Source of the DNA: Pteria penguin
Lineage: Eukaryota > Mollusca > Bivalvia > Pterioida > Pteriidae
Reading direction: 5' to 3'
Length of the DNA stretch: 64,000 bases
Assembly: GCA_035048485.1 (NCBI GenBank)
Contig: CM068582.1
Location: 37,693,096 to 37,757,095 of the forward strand
Position numbers and translations under genes: made by a program. Below, piece after piece: positions 31,158 to 42,053 of this stretch. The notes beneath the pieces were generated by a model, which saw nothing but the letters and a program-made list of their open reading frames with translations, did not search any database and was not told where the DNA came from. Every line of letters begins with the position of its first letter. Position 1 is the first letter of the stretch.

Positions 31158-34100
31158 TATTATATATATATACAGTATGCAAAGAAAGATCTTAACCTGA
31201 TACATTCATATTTGTTTTACTCTAATTACAGGTGCTGATTTAAATATTAACAGTTGGTATATTGTGAAGAAACAGTTCAATAGTGAGTCCACTCAGTATG
31301 TCTCGCCTTTATATCAGGCTGTAATAGAACTGCAAGACCACAAATTAACGGAAACACTTCTTGAAGCGGGTAATGTTAAAGGAGCAGTGTTAAGGGAGTT
31401 ATATCATGGTGTACTATGTAATGTTGATCTCACTGAACTTATTGCATACCTATAATGATAATCAAAGTCCTGATAATACTTATCGACAGGGTTGTTTTAC
31501 TAGTGTTGGTTATTTACTCATTTTAGGACAAGAAAAAGTTGTTGCCATATTTGTGACAGCCTGTGCATGTACACATTTGTATCTATGGTAAATTTATGTC
31601 AGACCTCCTTAGTGATTTGTTGGACACATCCTCAGGAAAAAAAAGTACCTCAGACTCCATAATCTGTGAATAAAACATTCTTGCACAACTAGATTGACAG
31701 AACTAGACCATATCCTAAAGTTTTTAATGAGCATAATTCCTTTATTTGTAGCTGACGTACCGGTAATTTAAAAAAAGCTTTCATATGTCAACTTCTGTCT
31801 TCACTTTGCATGTACAAGTTTACTATGACATTTGAAAATAAAAGCTATGTAATACGAAATTGAAAATAGAAACAACCATAATGTACCGGTATGTGTTGTT
31901 AAAGGTGCTATTACTTTAGATGATATTTTTTTAGATTAAGGTCATTTTGCGGGTAAAAATAGCAAATTTTTGAGAATGCAACTTGTAAACAGTTTACAGA
32001 CCAAATTGTTTATGCTAGAATTTTTTAACTTTGCACACATATTTCTATGACTAGAGAATGAACCCTAGTGATTTTGAAGATCATATCTGCAAGGTCATGG
32101 TCAAAGTGCTTATGTCAGTTAGATTCTTGTCCAGACCATAACTTTTTACCCTTGCATAGATTTAAGTGGTATTTCACAGAATTGTTGCCAAGCAGCCAAG
32201 GCTGTCATGACCTTGACTCAAATGTCTTATCTGCAAGGTCAATCTCACAATGCATATGATCGGTAAATCTTTGTCCTGGCCATAACTTTTTACCCCTAAC
32301 ATTAATTTGAATAATGTTTCACAGAATTGTTGCTGAGGATCCGAGAGTGTGTCTTGACCTTAACCAAGATTATATCTTCAAGGTCAAGGTCACACTGCGT
32401 ATGATGGGTAAATATTTGTCTGGGCCACAACTTTTTACCCTTGCATGGATGTGAGTAATATTTCACAGAATTGTTGCCTGGACCCAAGGGTGTGTCATGA
32501 CCTTGACTCGAATGTCATATCTGCAAGGACAAGTTCACAATGCATATAATATGTAAATCTTTGTCCGGGCTATAACTTTTAACCAATTGCGTAAATTTTA
32601 ATAATATTTCATAGAATTGTCAGCATGTCCATACTTTCAAATTTCATCCCTTCAGACTACTGGTAAGCAACGGAGGTATTATGCCTCTTAAATTAGGCGT
32701 TGCTCTTGTTACAGTACTTTTTCAACAAACATTTGATTGATTGATTGATTGATTGATTTTTATTTTACGTCACACCACGAATATTTCATGTATATGGTGA
32801 CGGCATCTGCCTGATGTGGGGCATACAAATTTTGACCTTTGCAACGGACCCACCGGAAGCAGTGAGGGATCTTTAATGTGCCATGCATACCACGACACAG
32901 GGCCTCGGTTTTTACTGTCTCATCCGAAAGACAGAACACCGGCATGGCCAGAGCGGGACTCGAACCCCGGCCTCCCGATCAGGAGTCCGACACGATACCA
33001 CTAGGCCACGCCGGCTTACAAACATTTGAAGTGAAGTTTCGATTTCTGTACTGTATTACTGCACAGATTTAAAGTTAGGTACCATCTGGTCTACACTTTT
33101 TGCTAGAGAGTAAATCAATAGACCAAAGCATAGTATAGCATAAGCAATGAACCTAAAAATGGTCCAAAAATCTTTGTTAGCATACTACATGTAGCAAATT
33201 AAAGACCATTGTTTTACGTAGATGTCATTTCATTTGAATAGATATCTATATTTTTGTAGCAAACGCTGGAAATTTTACCTAATTCAATATTATGATACAT
33301 GTTCAATTGACTCATGATAAATCGAATAAGAAAACAATTCATTTTAAAAGGACTGCAAGTTAGGTCGTGCGAATAATCACCTGTTGTCAGTTTCATATGT
33401 TTATACCTGTGTTGGTAACTCCCATAGTATTGACAGGTTGAGTTTGTTATGTCTTTTCTTTATTTCTTCACTCTTTTGATTCTTCTGTCATAAAACTTTA
33501 TTTCTTCTAAACTTACTATAACATAATGTGTAGTGATTGAATGTGTTGTACAGGTATCATATAGTCATTGTTATCTTGTAGGTTTACATCATATGATACA
33601 TTGTAATAATAATTACAAATGCTGTAAATACCTTTGTCTTATAAATGTGTTCTCATTGTTGGTATGTACACTTAGGCATGTTTACATTAATGACATAATT
33701 CAATATGTATTAATATTCTGCTTTACTTTTCAGGAGCAGATGTCAATATGTACACAGGTAAATGTCTGATGTATGAAGAGGAGGGAGGATCAATGGAGTT
33801 TAATACAAAATTCACTTGTCTCCATCACTGCATAATGAAGATAAAAATGGAGTCTGTCAGAAGTCAAATGATAAGAATACTTCTGGAGCACCAAGCTGAT
33901 TACAACATCCCCAATGACCATGGTTTAACTCCTTTACAATTATCACTTATGGAACAGCAGACATCTAGTATCTCTCTTCTCGTACAGTATGGCTGTATAG
34001 GGAACAACCTTGCTGCCTCCGTGTACTCCCCTCTAGCATTACAGATGGAGACAGATGACACCAATATGTTACCAATACAAATCATGCTCAATGCTGGATA

Positions 34101-34338
34101 CAATGTACGCCAAGATGATGAGTGTCCAGATATCATGAAAATGTCTGATCAAACTGTACCGATTTATCAAGAAGTGAACAAATGGCTTTGTAAACCCTTA
34201 TCTCTAAAATTGTGTTGTAGAATCAGTTTAAGGAGACATTTAAAAAACAAGTGCAATCCTAAAACACTTTTAAGTTTGCCAATTCCTGTATCACTACAGC
34301 ATTATTTAAATCTTAATGATATATGTGTTCAGTCTTAA
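27868..34338 (+). CDS. Ankyrin repeat and SOCS box (ASB-type) protein, four exons, complete
   Basis: Predicted substrate-recognition subunit of an Elongin B/C-Cullin5 ubiquitin ligase: ankyrin repeats bind the target, the SOCS box binds Elongin C. Exons 27868-27954, 30400-30538, 31232-31369 and 33734-34338 give 322 codons plus TAA, all GT/AG and in frame. Ankyrin signatures are YFTPLALIIKHCYCLDIVQ...GADLNIN, VSPLYQAVIELQ...LLEAGADVNM, FTCLHHCIM...LLEHQADYNI and GLTPLQLSLMEQQ. The C-terminal SOCS box reads KPLSLKLCCRISLRRHL...LLSLPIPVSLQHYLNL. Introns fall at the GAD turns of the repeats. The ASB subtype cannot be fixed. A poly(A) signal follows at 34403. Confidence 0.92.
28065..28118. mobile_element. 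54-bp element: two fused 27-bp TIRs, 9-bp TSD
   Basis: A perfect palindrome with no spacer, starting TAATTTCTATTGAAACGG, flanked by exact TCCTGTACT duplications (28056-28064, 28119-28127). Same termini as 28364-28422 and 40437-41230. In ASB intron 1. Confidence 0.93.
28311..29284. mobile_element. Long-TIR foldback element (~1 kb) in ASB intron 1
   Basis: Left arm 28311-~28650 and right arm ~29035-29284 are inverted copies, sharing AGATTCTCTGCCC, CACTTTTGATATCAG, GAGGGTCAGAGAGACTTTG, ATACCAGCCGGTATC-like and CAATAAATGAAC segments. The left arm holds the 59-bp insertion at 28364-28422; the right arm is uninterrupted. The open frame at 29014-29409 lies across the right arm and is not treated as a gene. 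Confidence 0.8.
28364..28422. mobile_element. 59-bp member of the 28065 family, 9-bp TSD
   Basis: TAATTTCTATTGAAACGG at the left and the inverted AACAGAAATTA end at the right, 27-bp TIRs with a 5-bp spacer. Flanked by GGAGAGGGT on both sides (28355-28363, 28423-28431). The opposite arm of the host foldback shows the uninterrupted GGGAGAGGGTCAGAGAG, confirming insertion and duplication. Confidence 0.95.
29316..30083 (+). mobile_element. Hairpin-headed tandem-repeat element (HINE/pearl-like)
   Basis: Head TTATACCCAC...GGGGTGGGGTATATTATA folds back, followed by CCATCTGCCGTCC. Three to four ~145-bp diverged units follow, each with ATTTTGATA(C/T)-, TTTGACCTAGTGACCTTG and TTTCTCTTAC segments. It ends CAACAGTTCTAGTT. 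In ASB intron 1. Confidence 0.7.
30400..30538 (+). CDS. ASB-type gene exon 2
   Basis: Acceptor TTCTTTTCAG, donor TTAG|gtgagt; starts in phase 0 and leaves one base. Encodes VREFVYSGNINLNKIY and the first ankyrin helix pair up to LIALG. Confidence 0.9.
31043..31172. repeat. (TA)n microsatellite
   Basis: About 60 TA units with rare substitutions, in ASB intron 2. Confidence 0.97.
31232..31369 (+). CDS. ASB-type gene exon 3
   Basis: Acceptor TAATTACAG, donor GCGG|gtaatg. Encodes GADLNINSWY to LTETLLEAG, one ankyrin unit. The exon is 138 nt, so skipping it would keep frame. A (TA)n tract lies ~60 bp upstream. Confidence 0.9.
32040..32700. repeat. ~145-bp tandem repeats, four diverged units
   Basis: CATAACTTTTTACCC recurs near 32138, 32281, 32428 and 32570, each time with TTTCACAGAATTGTTGC and GACCTTGA(C/T)TC-AATGTC. 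It resembles the core of the hairpin-headed elements but has no clear head. In ASB intron 3. Confidence 0.75.
32737..33017 (-). mobile_element. tRNA-derived SINE, minus strand, 12-bp TSD
   Basis: Same family as 18563 but reversed: (ATTG)n tail first, tRNA-like head (GCCGGCGTGGCCTAGTGGTA on the minus strand) at 33015. Flanked by exact ACAAACATTTGA duplications (32725-32736, 33018-33029). In ASB intron 3. Confidence 0.93.
33734..34338 (+). CDS. ASB-type gene exon 4 with SOCS box
   Basis: Acceptor TTACTTTTCAG; begins GADVNMYTGK, carries the last ankyrin repeats and the C-terminal SOCS box, and ends CVQS plus TAA. Confidence 0.93.
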
Positions 34339-34402
34339 TGTATTTTTCTGAGTGCATATCTTTTATAATACATTTATTTTTTGCTTTATCCGATTTTAAG
34401 AA

Positions 34403-34408
34403 AATAAA
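34403..34408 (+). terminator. AATAAA polyadenylation signal of the ASB-type gene
   Basis: Canonical AATAAA 65 bp after the stop codon. No cDNA to confirm use. Confidence 0.55.
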
Positions 34409-34581
34409 TGCGAAAGTAATGAATTAAATTAAAATTCAGCTGATTTGACAATTGCTGGTTCCAACCATAATATATGTTCCAAGTTGCTTACCAGGGTAGT
34501 CTAGATGCAGTGGCTGAAATTGGAAGCAAAAAGACCTAGTCAAGGGTAGTCTTGGATTGTTATAGATCATATACTGCAAAT

Positions 34582-34871
34582 GCAATCTGATTAAAACCAT
34601 ATCTTTATTCCGCTTCTCTATTTGTTCCATTGCATATAAAGATCTGGTGAAACCCCGTAAGGATTCATGTTCTGGTGACCTCTGATGACGTCTTAGTCAC
34701 TGAAACTGTTATTTCCCATAGCCAATCAGTGACTCAGCTAGGCACGTGATAGTGGCGCAATATGTAACAAACACCGTTCAAAAGCTACCTTGTGGGCCAC
34801 GCGCGCTGTGGATGTTAATTCCATCCCTAAGATTTTGTAGCCAATCCACTGATTGGTTTTAATCAGATTGT
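34582..34871. mobile_element. MITE, 290 bp, 7-bp TSD
   Basis: CAATCTGATTAAAACCA is mirrored by TGGTTTTAATCAGATTG. Flanked by TGCAAAT (34575-34581, 34872-34878). GC-richer interior with no frame. Confidence 0.8.
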
Positions 34872-35221
34872 TGCAAATAAGGAGTAGCAGGTGCGTTCAG
34901 AATTCAGAATATAAAATATCATTCATTTGAATACTGAAAACCCTCACATTGTCGTAATGTCTTGTTAATGCTTAAGATAAGAAGTTACCTTAATAACACA
35001 CACACAGTGAATAGAAAATTGTAATTTTTTTACAGGACATTCAATCTGGTAAATTAGGACAATTCATCAGACCAAAGCAACTTTTAACGGACCGAAAACA
35101 AAATGTACATTTTAGGTAGACAGTCACAAAAATCATACAAAAATGGTTCATTTTAATTTGTATTGGCTTATTGAGAATCTCTCAATTCTTTCTGATGACC
35201 ACAGGATGTTGATGTTTCAAT

Positions 35222-35393
35222 CACAGGCCAAGGAAATTAGGTCTATTGAATATATGCAGGAAAGTTCAATTTTGAGGGGGCACAGTGAATGGTTAGTAAA
35301 AACAAATTCTGTTTTACTAACTTACTAACTATTGACCTTGACCCTCAAATTTGGACTCTCCTGCATATATTGACCTAATTTCCTTGGCCTGTG
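35222..35393. mobile_element. hAT-like MITE, 172 bp, 8-bp TSD
   Basis: CACAGGCCAAGGAAATTAGG is mirrored by the same end inverted; arms ~70 bp. Flanked by exact GTTTCAAT (35214-35221, 35394-35401). The 8-bp TSD and CA...TG ends fit hAT. Confidence 0.85.
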
Positions 35394-35468
35394 GTTTCAA
35401 TAACCTGCTTGACTCATATATGTGTTCTTGTCATTAATAACGCCTATAGGAATTCAAAATCATAATAC

Positions 35469-35490
35469 CGGAGATATATATACGTCTCTG
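35469..35490. mobile_element. 22-bp micro-palindrome, ~6-7-bp flanking duplication
   Basis: CGGAGATAT...ACGTCTCTG between ATAATAC and ATAATAT. Same GAGA...TCTC layout as 25500 and 39088. Confidence 0.6.
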
Positions 35491-35497
35491 ATAATAT

Positions 35498-36299
35498 AGG
35501 TACACAAAGACTAGATTACGTTTGGTACCTTTGTTTAATATATACCAATAGGCATGAGTTATGACAAGAGTGAAATAAAAAAAGTGATTTTGGAGTGATT
35601 TTCAAAAAAAAAACCAGTCAATCAGTCTGGAAATTTAAGATTATTACCAGATCTGCCACAATATTATCGAACCTGTCCAACGATATTTCATTTCACTGCA
35701 CACAAATTAATAGGTCAAGTGAGTTAAGTAGATATTACACGTTATAGTGTATTACTGATACAGCAGATGATGTGTTTTCTCAATAAACATTTTTTTTTAA
35801 TGATGTGAGAGATTTAATATTAGACAAACTATTGTTCGTTGGCCATGAATTTTCATTATAAAGTTAATACTTGGATTGTGACGTCACAGTAATATGACAC
35901 AAATCTGAGCGACAAAGCTTTACAAATGATATTTCCCTTTACATCATGTAAAATTAGAAAAAAGGTTTACTACAACTTAAAAGATTTTTGCTCATTTGAA
36001 CTGAACATGTGTTCTATATTGTAGTATTAATTAGTCTACAAACAAGAAGTGATAGCAATATGTCAGCATACACCTGGGCCAGGTGAGCTAAAGTTAACAT
36101 ATACAGCTGTACATGTATTTTGTATACAGCAGACAAGGAGAGATAAGAAAGTCTTTTCTCTATTAAGCTAAACATGTTATACAGTGTTGTACCCATAAGT
36201 AATTACACAAGAATGAGTGATCTCAAAATTGTCACCCATACACTCTAGGGAGCTGAATAACGTTTCTGCAATGCAGTGACATGGTATTTATACACAGAT
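35498..36299. other. Intergenic, nothing recognised
   Basis: AT-rich; no coding frame or repeat seen. Confidence 0.4.
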
Positions 36300-36990
36300 A
36301 TGTGATCTTTTAAGCCAGGCAAAATTTATGGTCAGGTGAGGTAGATCTAGGATCATCAACCCAGTGGTATTTCTGTTACAACAGAATAGGAGTTATCCCA
36401 GTAACTTACTAAAGCTTTGTGCTCTAATGAATTTCAAAAACATGTATGTATACCCATTTAATAGCATTTCTGTTAGACACTGATTTTCAGTAAGTACAGC
36501 AGATGAGAAATGATCCCAATAACCTACTCAAGGTTTATGGTAAGATGAGGAAGATATGTGGTATACCCATTTTATAGCATTTCTGTTACAGCAGATGAGG
36601 AATGATCCCAATAACCTACTCAAGGTTTATGGTAAGATGAGGAAGATATGTGGTATACCCATTTTATAGCATTTCTGTTACAGCAGATGAGGAATGATCC
36701 CAATCAGACACTGGAGGTTTATGGTCAAATGAAGTAAAGATGTGGTATACCCACATTATAATATTTCTGTTACAGCAGATGAGGAATGATCCCAATCAGA
36801 CGCTGGAGGTTTATGGTCAGGTGAAGTAAAGATGTGGTATGCCCACCCCATAACATTCCTGTTACTACAAGTAAAGAATGATCCCAATCGCCCACTCAAG
36901 GCTATTGGTCAGGTGAACTAAACATGTGGTATACCAATTCTGTAGTATTTACCGGTATGCTGCTACAGATGAGGAGTTTTTGGTGTGATC
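36300..36990. repeat. ~92-bp tandem repeat, about six diverged units
   Basis: Units contain ATTTCTGTTACAGCAGATGA, GGAATGATCCCAAT and GGTTTATGGTAAGATGAGG, ending TGTGGTATACCCA. The two units between about 36540 and 36700 are nearly identical; outer ones decay. Confidence 0.9.
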
Positions 36991-37204
36991 CAGTGAAGTA
37001 TAGAAAATCAGGCATGTGAAATTGCCGCCAATTAGCGGAAATATGACCCCCCCCTTTTTTTTTCTAGTCTTTGCCGACTTGTTTTCTGTCTACAACCAAC
37101 AGAAAAAATAATGAAACTGGACATGTCGAGTTGTTGTTTAAGAAATACAAATTCAAATTTTTGTACGTCAATTTCTCTTCGAAATTGAGTTATCAAACTC
37201 GCGT

Positions 37205-38340
37205 TTGTATGAAAATCTCGAAATACTGATTTTGTTGAAGTGTGAAAAAGTAATGCTTACTGATATTCTTTTTGACTACCATTATTTATATGCTGAATTT
37301 CCGGTATAAATTATTTCCAAAATATAAAAAGCATACAATATCTGGGGGGATCCAGAACTTCATGTGCCCCCGAGAAAATTTTGCAAAAATGAGGCAAAAT
37401 AGTGCAATCTGGTGCTCTTTTTTGTGATCCACATTTTCAGTTGGAGGAGGTGGGTCTAGGGACTGCCTATAGGTCCCCGGTGGATGCAGGGTAGATCGAT
37501 CCTTGGTAGGGGGAACAAGGTGCAAAGTCCCCTTCCACGGAAGCTCCTGTATTTGAGACTTTTGGAGATACAAAATACGTTGTGAAAATAAACTATTCTA
37601 GAAATGGCTATAAGTGAAATCCATCTTGTACATCGCGTAGCATCAGTACAAGCGTTTCAAAAATTTGTACTGAAGCTACACGATGTACCAGACGTATATG
37701 AGTAAAATTGTATGGATAAGTAAAATCAATCTTGTACAGCGCGTAGCTTCAAACATTTGTAACATTTGCTACACGAAGTACAAGTAGCCATACGATTTTA
37801 CTCGCCTGAGGCAAAGTGGCCGATGATTTGTGCGCTGGATATTAATTTGGATTGCACCTATATTTCGCTTCCCTCTGGAAGATATTATGGATCATAAACG
37901 GGGATCAGGGGAGATTTATCATGAAATTGATCGTGAGTGAAGTGAGTCAACGATTTTTTTTCAATTGCAGATTTAAAGAAATATGAGAGAATAACTGGGG
38001 AGCGAAGCGAGCCAGCGAAATTTTGGAAATTTAAGACAGAAATGCAGTAAAATATATATAGGCCCTAAAATAGACTATGGTGCCCCCTTCGACGGGCACT
38101 GCCGGGGGGGGGGGGGGCGTGCCTCCCCCCCCCCCACCCGGCTGGATCCGCGCCTGAATATACATGAATTGCGTTAATAATTCATTTAATATGAAGAAAT
38201 TCATAATTGTTTCTGGAAAACATCTATTTTGGAAATACATTTATACAGAATATTTAGCATATAAATAATAGTCGTCAAAAAGAATATTATTGACGTACGA
38301 AATCTCTAATTGGTATTTTTAAAACAGTAACTCGATCGAC
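37205..38340. mobile_element. Inverted-repeat element with internal palindromes
   Basis: 37250-37325 (TTTTTGAC-ACCATTATTTATATGC, TATAAATTATTTCC) is repeated inverted at 38200-38285. The interior has GC-rich sequence (37440-37550). Near 38085-38156 a G-run/C-run foldback ends CTGGATCCGCGCCTG, a CAGG-type hAT-like terminus without a matched partner. Confidence 0.55.
37613..37806. repeat. Two adjacent short palindromes sharing CTTGTAC(A)...CGCGTAGC
   Basis: ATCTTGTACATCGCGTAGC and AATCTTGTACAGCGCGTAGC each pair with a following GCTACACGA(T/A)GTAC. The outer ends also pair (GTAAAATTGTATGG against CCATACGATTTTAC). Confidence 0.6.
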
Positions 38341-38420
38341 ATAAAATTCTCGTTAGTAGCATGTTTATTCCAACATATCAACTAAAATGATGTCAATATT
38401 TCTTGATTTTCATGGAAAGG

Positions 38421-38733
38421 CGACTCTATTACGACGATTTATTCTAAAAATGACATGAGGAAAATCGCATAAAGTTATATTGTACGGAAACGTTTTGGTG
38501 CCTGGTGTTGTAAGTGGGTATCATGACAAAAATAAAACTGACTTGCCGAGAATAATAAAACTTGATGACGTAATGAAGTCGAAAAGTTGCCGTAAACTGT
38601 CCTTAAACGAGTTCTTTTGGACAACTTGTCATCTATAAAACACTTAGTTGATTTTCTTTAAGTCAAAGATAAATTTATGCGATTTCCCTTATGTCAGTTT
38701 TAAAGTAAATCGTCGTGATAAAGTCGCATGTAC
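38421..38733. repeat. Inverted repeat, ~55-bp arms
   Basis: GACTCTATTACGACGATTTA with AAAATCGCATAAA at the left pairs with TTTATGCGATTTCCC...AAATCGTCGTGATAAAGTCG at the right. Confidence 0.65.
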
Positions 38734-39087
38734 ATACAATACATTGTAGTCAGAACATATCTGATCTTATTCCTTTATATATATTAATGTATATTTAAGC
38801 AAAAATATACTTTCCTCTTCGATATCACATTTATAAATGGCAATGAATTTTTAATTACTCCATAAAATAGCAATGGCGGCCATTTCGATCAAAAGAAGAC
38901 CTACACAATATTTTGGTCAAAAGTGCAGTATGAATTATTACAGAACAAAATATCTATGTTGTCTTTTTTAATAATAAGGAACACATTTATAACAGTTTTT
39001 AATAATAATGTCTAGATAAATGCAAGTCTTCCATAGGTCTTCCGTAGGTCTTCAATTATGTACGCCGGTTGTTTGTACGGGTCATAC

Positions 39088-39108
39088 CAGAGACTATATA
39101 TGTCTCTG
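39088..39108. mobile_element. 21-bp micro-palindrome with 7-bp TSD
   Basis: CAGAGACTA...TGTCTCTG between exact GTCATAC repeats (39081-39087, 39109-39115). The mirrored arm near 39875 has one uninterrupted GGTCATACTAAT. Confidence 0.8.
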
Positions 39109-39347
39109 GTCATACTAATGAATGCCAATGGAGAAATTAATGAACTCCAAGAATTCGCCAAGGGTCATATGCAGTATTATTTCGTCGATCTATTGATTTA
39201 TGGATCATATTTATCTAACATATATTAATCTACACACCAAAATGTTTGTATATGTAATCATAGTAATGTTTTTGTATACATGAATAACTTCAATTTCCCT
39301 TGGCGTGCAGCAGCCATTATTAGGAAAGATAAGTCCTGAACATTTGA

Positions 39348-39525
39348 GAGGGCAGGCGTGGTGTAGTGGTTAAGCGCTTGGCTTGCGGCGCCGACGATCC
39401 GGGTTCGATTCCCGGGTTGCGCCACTATGTTTAAGAGGTTGGTAACCTCCTGCTTCCATGTTGCGATATAACTGAAATATTGTTGAAAGCGACGTAAAAC
39501 ACCAATCAACCAACCAACCAACCTA
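39348..39525 (+). mobile_element. Second SINE type: tRNA head, (CAAC)n tail, 9-bp TSD
   Basis: A box GTGTAGTGGTTAAGCGC and B box GGGTTCGATTCC, then a short body with GAAAGCGACGTAAAACACC and CCAACCAACC tail. Flanked by AACATTTGA (39339-39347, 39526-39534). Shorter than, and different in body from, the 18563 family. Confidence 0.88.
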
Positions 39526-39892
39526 AACATTTGATAACTTCATTCACGTATTGGAAAGATCGTTGTGCTATTTATTTAATAATTGTAGTAAATGAAGTAA
39601 TATTGTCTATCTACTTGTTATTATTTGTTTCTGTCTTTTCTCATTAAACCGAATTGATCGACTTCATCAGAGATTACTGTATGTGACCGCATTCATGGAT
39701 GTATACAAAAACTTTACTATGATTACATATACAAATATTTTAGTGTATATATGTTAATATATGTTAGATAAGTATCAGTAACTCAATAGATCAATTAAAT
39801 AATACTGCATATATGGCCCTTGGCGTGCTTTGGCATATCCTTGGCGTTCCGCATTTCTCCCTCGGCGTTTATTAGTATGACCGGTTTGCACG

Positions 39893-39973
39893 ACTTAGTA
39901 TCTCGTTTGTACGACTTAGTATCTCGTTTGTACAACTTAGTAAATCACTTAGTATCTCGTTTGTACAACTTAA
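39893..39973. repeat. ~21-bp tandem repeat, about four units
   Basis: Units of TCGTTTGTACGACTTAGTATC, slightly diverged. Confidence 0.85.
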
Positions 39974-40436
39974 AAAAATTCTTCGTGACCTTCCTACGTT
40001 GCCGTAAAAGACAGATCCGTTTATATTCGGTAAAGAATGTTAATTCATAGTTTTCGAAGCGCCATCTACGTTAGACCGCGTTTTACTTTATTTGCAAGAA
40101 AACAGAAGAAAGGCAGGTGTTCACAGATTTTCTTGAAAGTTCGTGCAGTAACCTTTCGTAATCGATAGATATGCTGTCTAATTTAAATATGTATATAACC
40201 AGAGTAGTTCTTTGGGTGTTATCAACACTCGCCTATTCTTTCTCTTTTGCTAAATAGTAAATTGTGAATTTGTGTCCGAAATCTTGCACATGTTCCCAGG
40301 TTCCGTCATCAAGTTCATCAACACTTGTCAGCTCATCTTTACGTTGTTTGTTTGTTTTTTTCTGATTCTACACCTTCTGTATACTACAGTCTACAGTGTA
40401 CACTGAATCGAATCACCAGAACGGCAGGGTAAACAC

Positions 40437-41230
40437 TAATTTCTATTGAAACGGTCGGCTCATCCCTTCACCACCGTTTCTATTTCACCATTCATATTTT
40501 GTGTGGGAAAACTTTGCTGATAGAAACTGGGTCATTGCATCCGAAAAATGGAGTAACATGAACAAATCACTTACCTTTTCAGCTAATTAAATCCTTAACT
40601 ATTCATATCTATCCATTTTCTTGTAAAAACAATCCATGTATACTCGAATAAATACATCACAACTCATTTGGTGTAGCTCTCCATTACTTTCAAACAGCCA
40701 TTTTAAATTATGTCAATATGTGGTTTCACTGGCTGAAGAGTTCTAATTACTGGGGGCATCCAAGGGAAACATGGTTATAAAAATGAAGAAAAGGGTTGTT
40801 TTTCACTGAAATATTCCTAGACATTTATTAAGTATTTGTATTCAAAGTGTTTTTAAGATATCTGCAATTTAATTGGCGGGATTTTATGAAAAAAAAAAAT
40901 TAGGTTTTAATTTTTTTCCTATTTAACCTCATGGTCTCACACATGCGCACTCCATCTAGTTTGAACATGGCCGTTTGAAAGTAATGGAGAAATACACCAA
41001 ATATTTTGTGATGTATTTATTCGAGTATACATGGATTGTTTTACAAGAAAATGGATTGATATGAATAGTTAAGGATTTAATTAGCTGAAAAGGTAAGTGA
41101 TTTGTGCCTGTCACTCCATTTTTTGCATGCAATGACCCAGTTTCTATCAGCAAAGTTTTTCCATACAAAATATGAATGGTGAAATAGAAACAGTGGTGAA
41201 GGTATGAGCCGACCGTTTCAACAGAAATTA
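40437..41230. mobile_element. Full-length member of the 28065 family: 794 bp, ~260-bp TIRs, 9-bp TSD
   Basis: Ends TAATTTCTATTGAAACGG and, inverted, TAATTTCTGTTGAAACGG. Arms 40437-~40697 and ~40967-41230 pair with few mismatches, sharing AAATCCTTAACTATTCATAT and CTCGAATAAATACATCAC segments. Flanked by exact GGTAAACAC (40428-40436, 41231-41239). No transposase. The 9-bp TSD and long TIRs fit the Mutator superfamily. Confidence 0.92.
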
Positions 41231-41239
41231 GGTAAACAC

Positions 41240-42053
41240 CAGAATGGCAAGTTAAACACCGATACGGCACTTTATACGGTCCATAGAATTACAGAAATCA
41301 CCGAAATCCCCGTGTATGTACAGAAATCCCCGCAAAAAACACAGAAATCCAAAAACACCGATGTGTAAATAGATAGGACCATCATTCACCCTTATAGCAA
41401 GTTTCAGATATATTAAACATTAATTGATAGCCTTATAACCATTTTATTTTTTTTAACTTTAATGATCCACTACTGACGGCCATGTTGGATATAGAAAATA
41501 TGATAACAGTTGCACTGTTTACATCTATAAAGATATCGCAATTTCTTACAGATTTTCATCACTGGTGAAACTAACTGTGAAAACAAAGACTCGTAATTCT
41601 TTTTTAAAATATGCATTGAAGAGGTGTTTGAATCAACATGCCATTCTAGACATTTGGTTTGGTATTAAATTTGTGATAGTTTTCTGAAATTCCTGTCTAT
41701 ACATGTACAATGAGGTCTTTAATTCACCCCTATTCACTGTTAGTTCTGCAATTAGTGCGTTCAACTGTTGTTGGCAGTATTGTGGGCATGTAATAGGGTC
41801 GAGTGGACAATATATACTGCTGCCGATGGACTGCCCGATGGCTGCATTGCGTGGGCTGCCCGTCGGCGCTCGTGGATTTTCCTAATTCCACGACTACTGT
41901 ACTGTATTTTGACATAGTAGCCACCCGGACCCATAGATTTAAAAAATTAGGATCCCTGAGTAGTGTTTAGTAGCCGGTAAATAAATGCAGACTTCTGTAA
42001 CTTTTTCGAACTTTAATTTTATTCAATTGACAACTCATCAGATACACAGTTTG
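41240..42053. other. Intergenic, nothing recognised
   Basis: Begins with short ACCGATACGGCA/CAGAAATCCCCG repeats (41240-41360); otherwise featureless. Confidence 0.4.

Larger units (their letters stand above)
39081..39880. mobile_element. Foldback element (~200-bp arms) carrying a SINE and a micro-palindrome
   Basis: Left arm 39081-~39285 and right arm ~39690-39880 are inverted copies (GTCATACTAAT, GGAGAAAT, TATCTAACATATATTAA, GTATATGTAATCATAGTAA, GTTTTTGTATACAT). The left arm contains the 21-bp insertion at 39088 that the right arm lacks. The loop contains the SINE at 39348. Confidence 0.75.
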
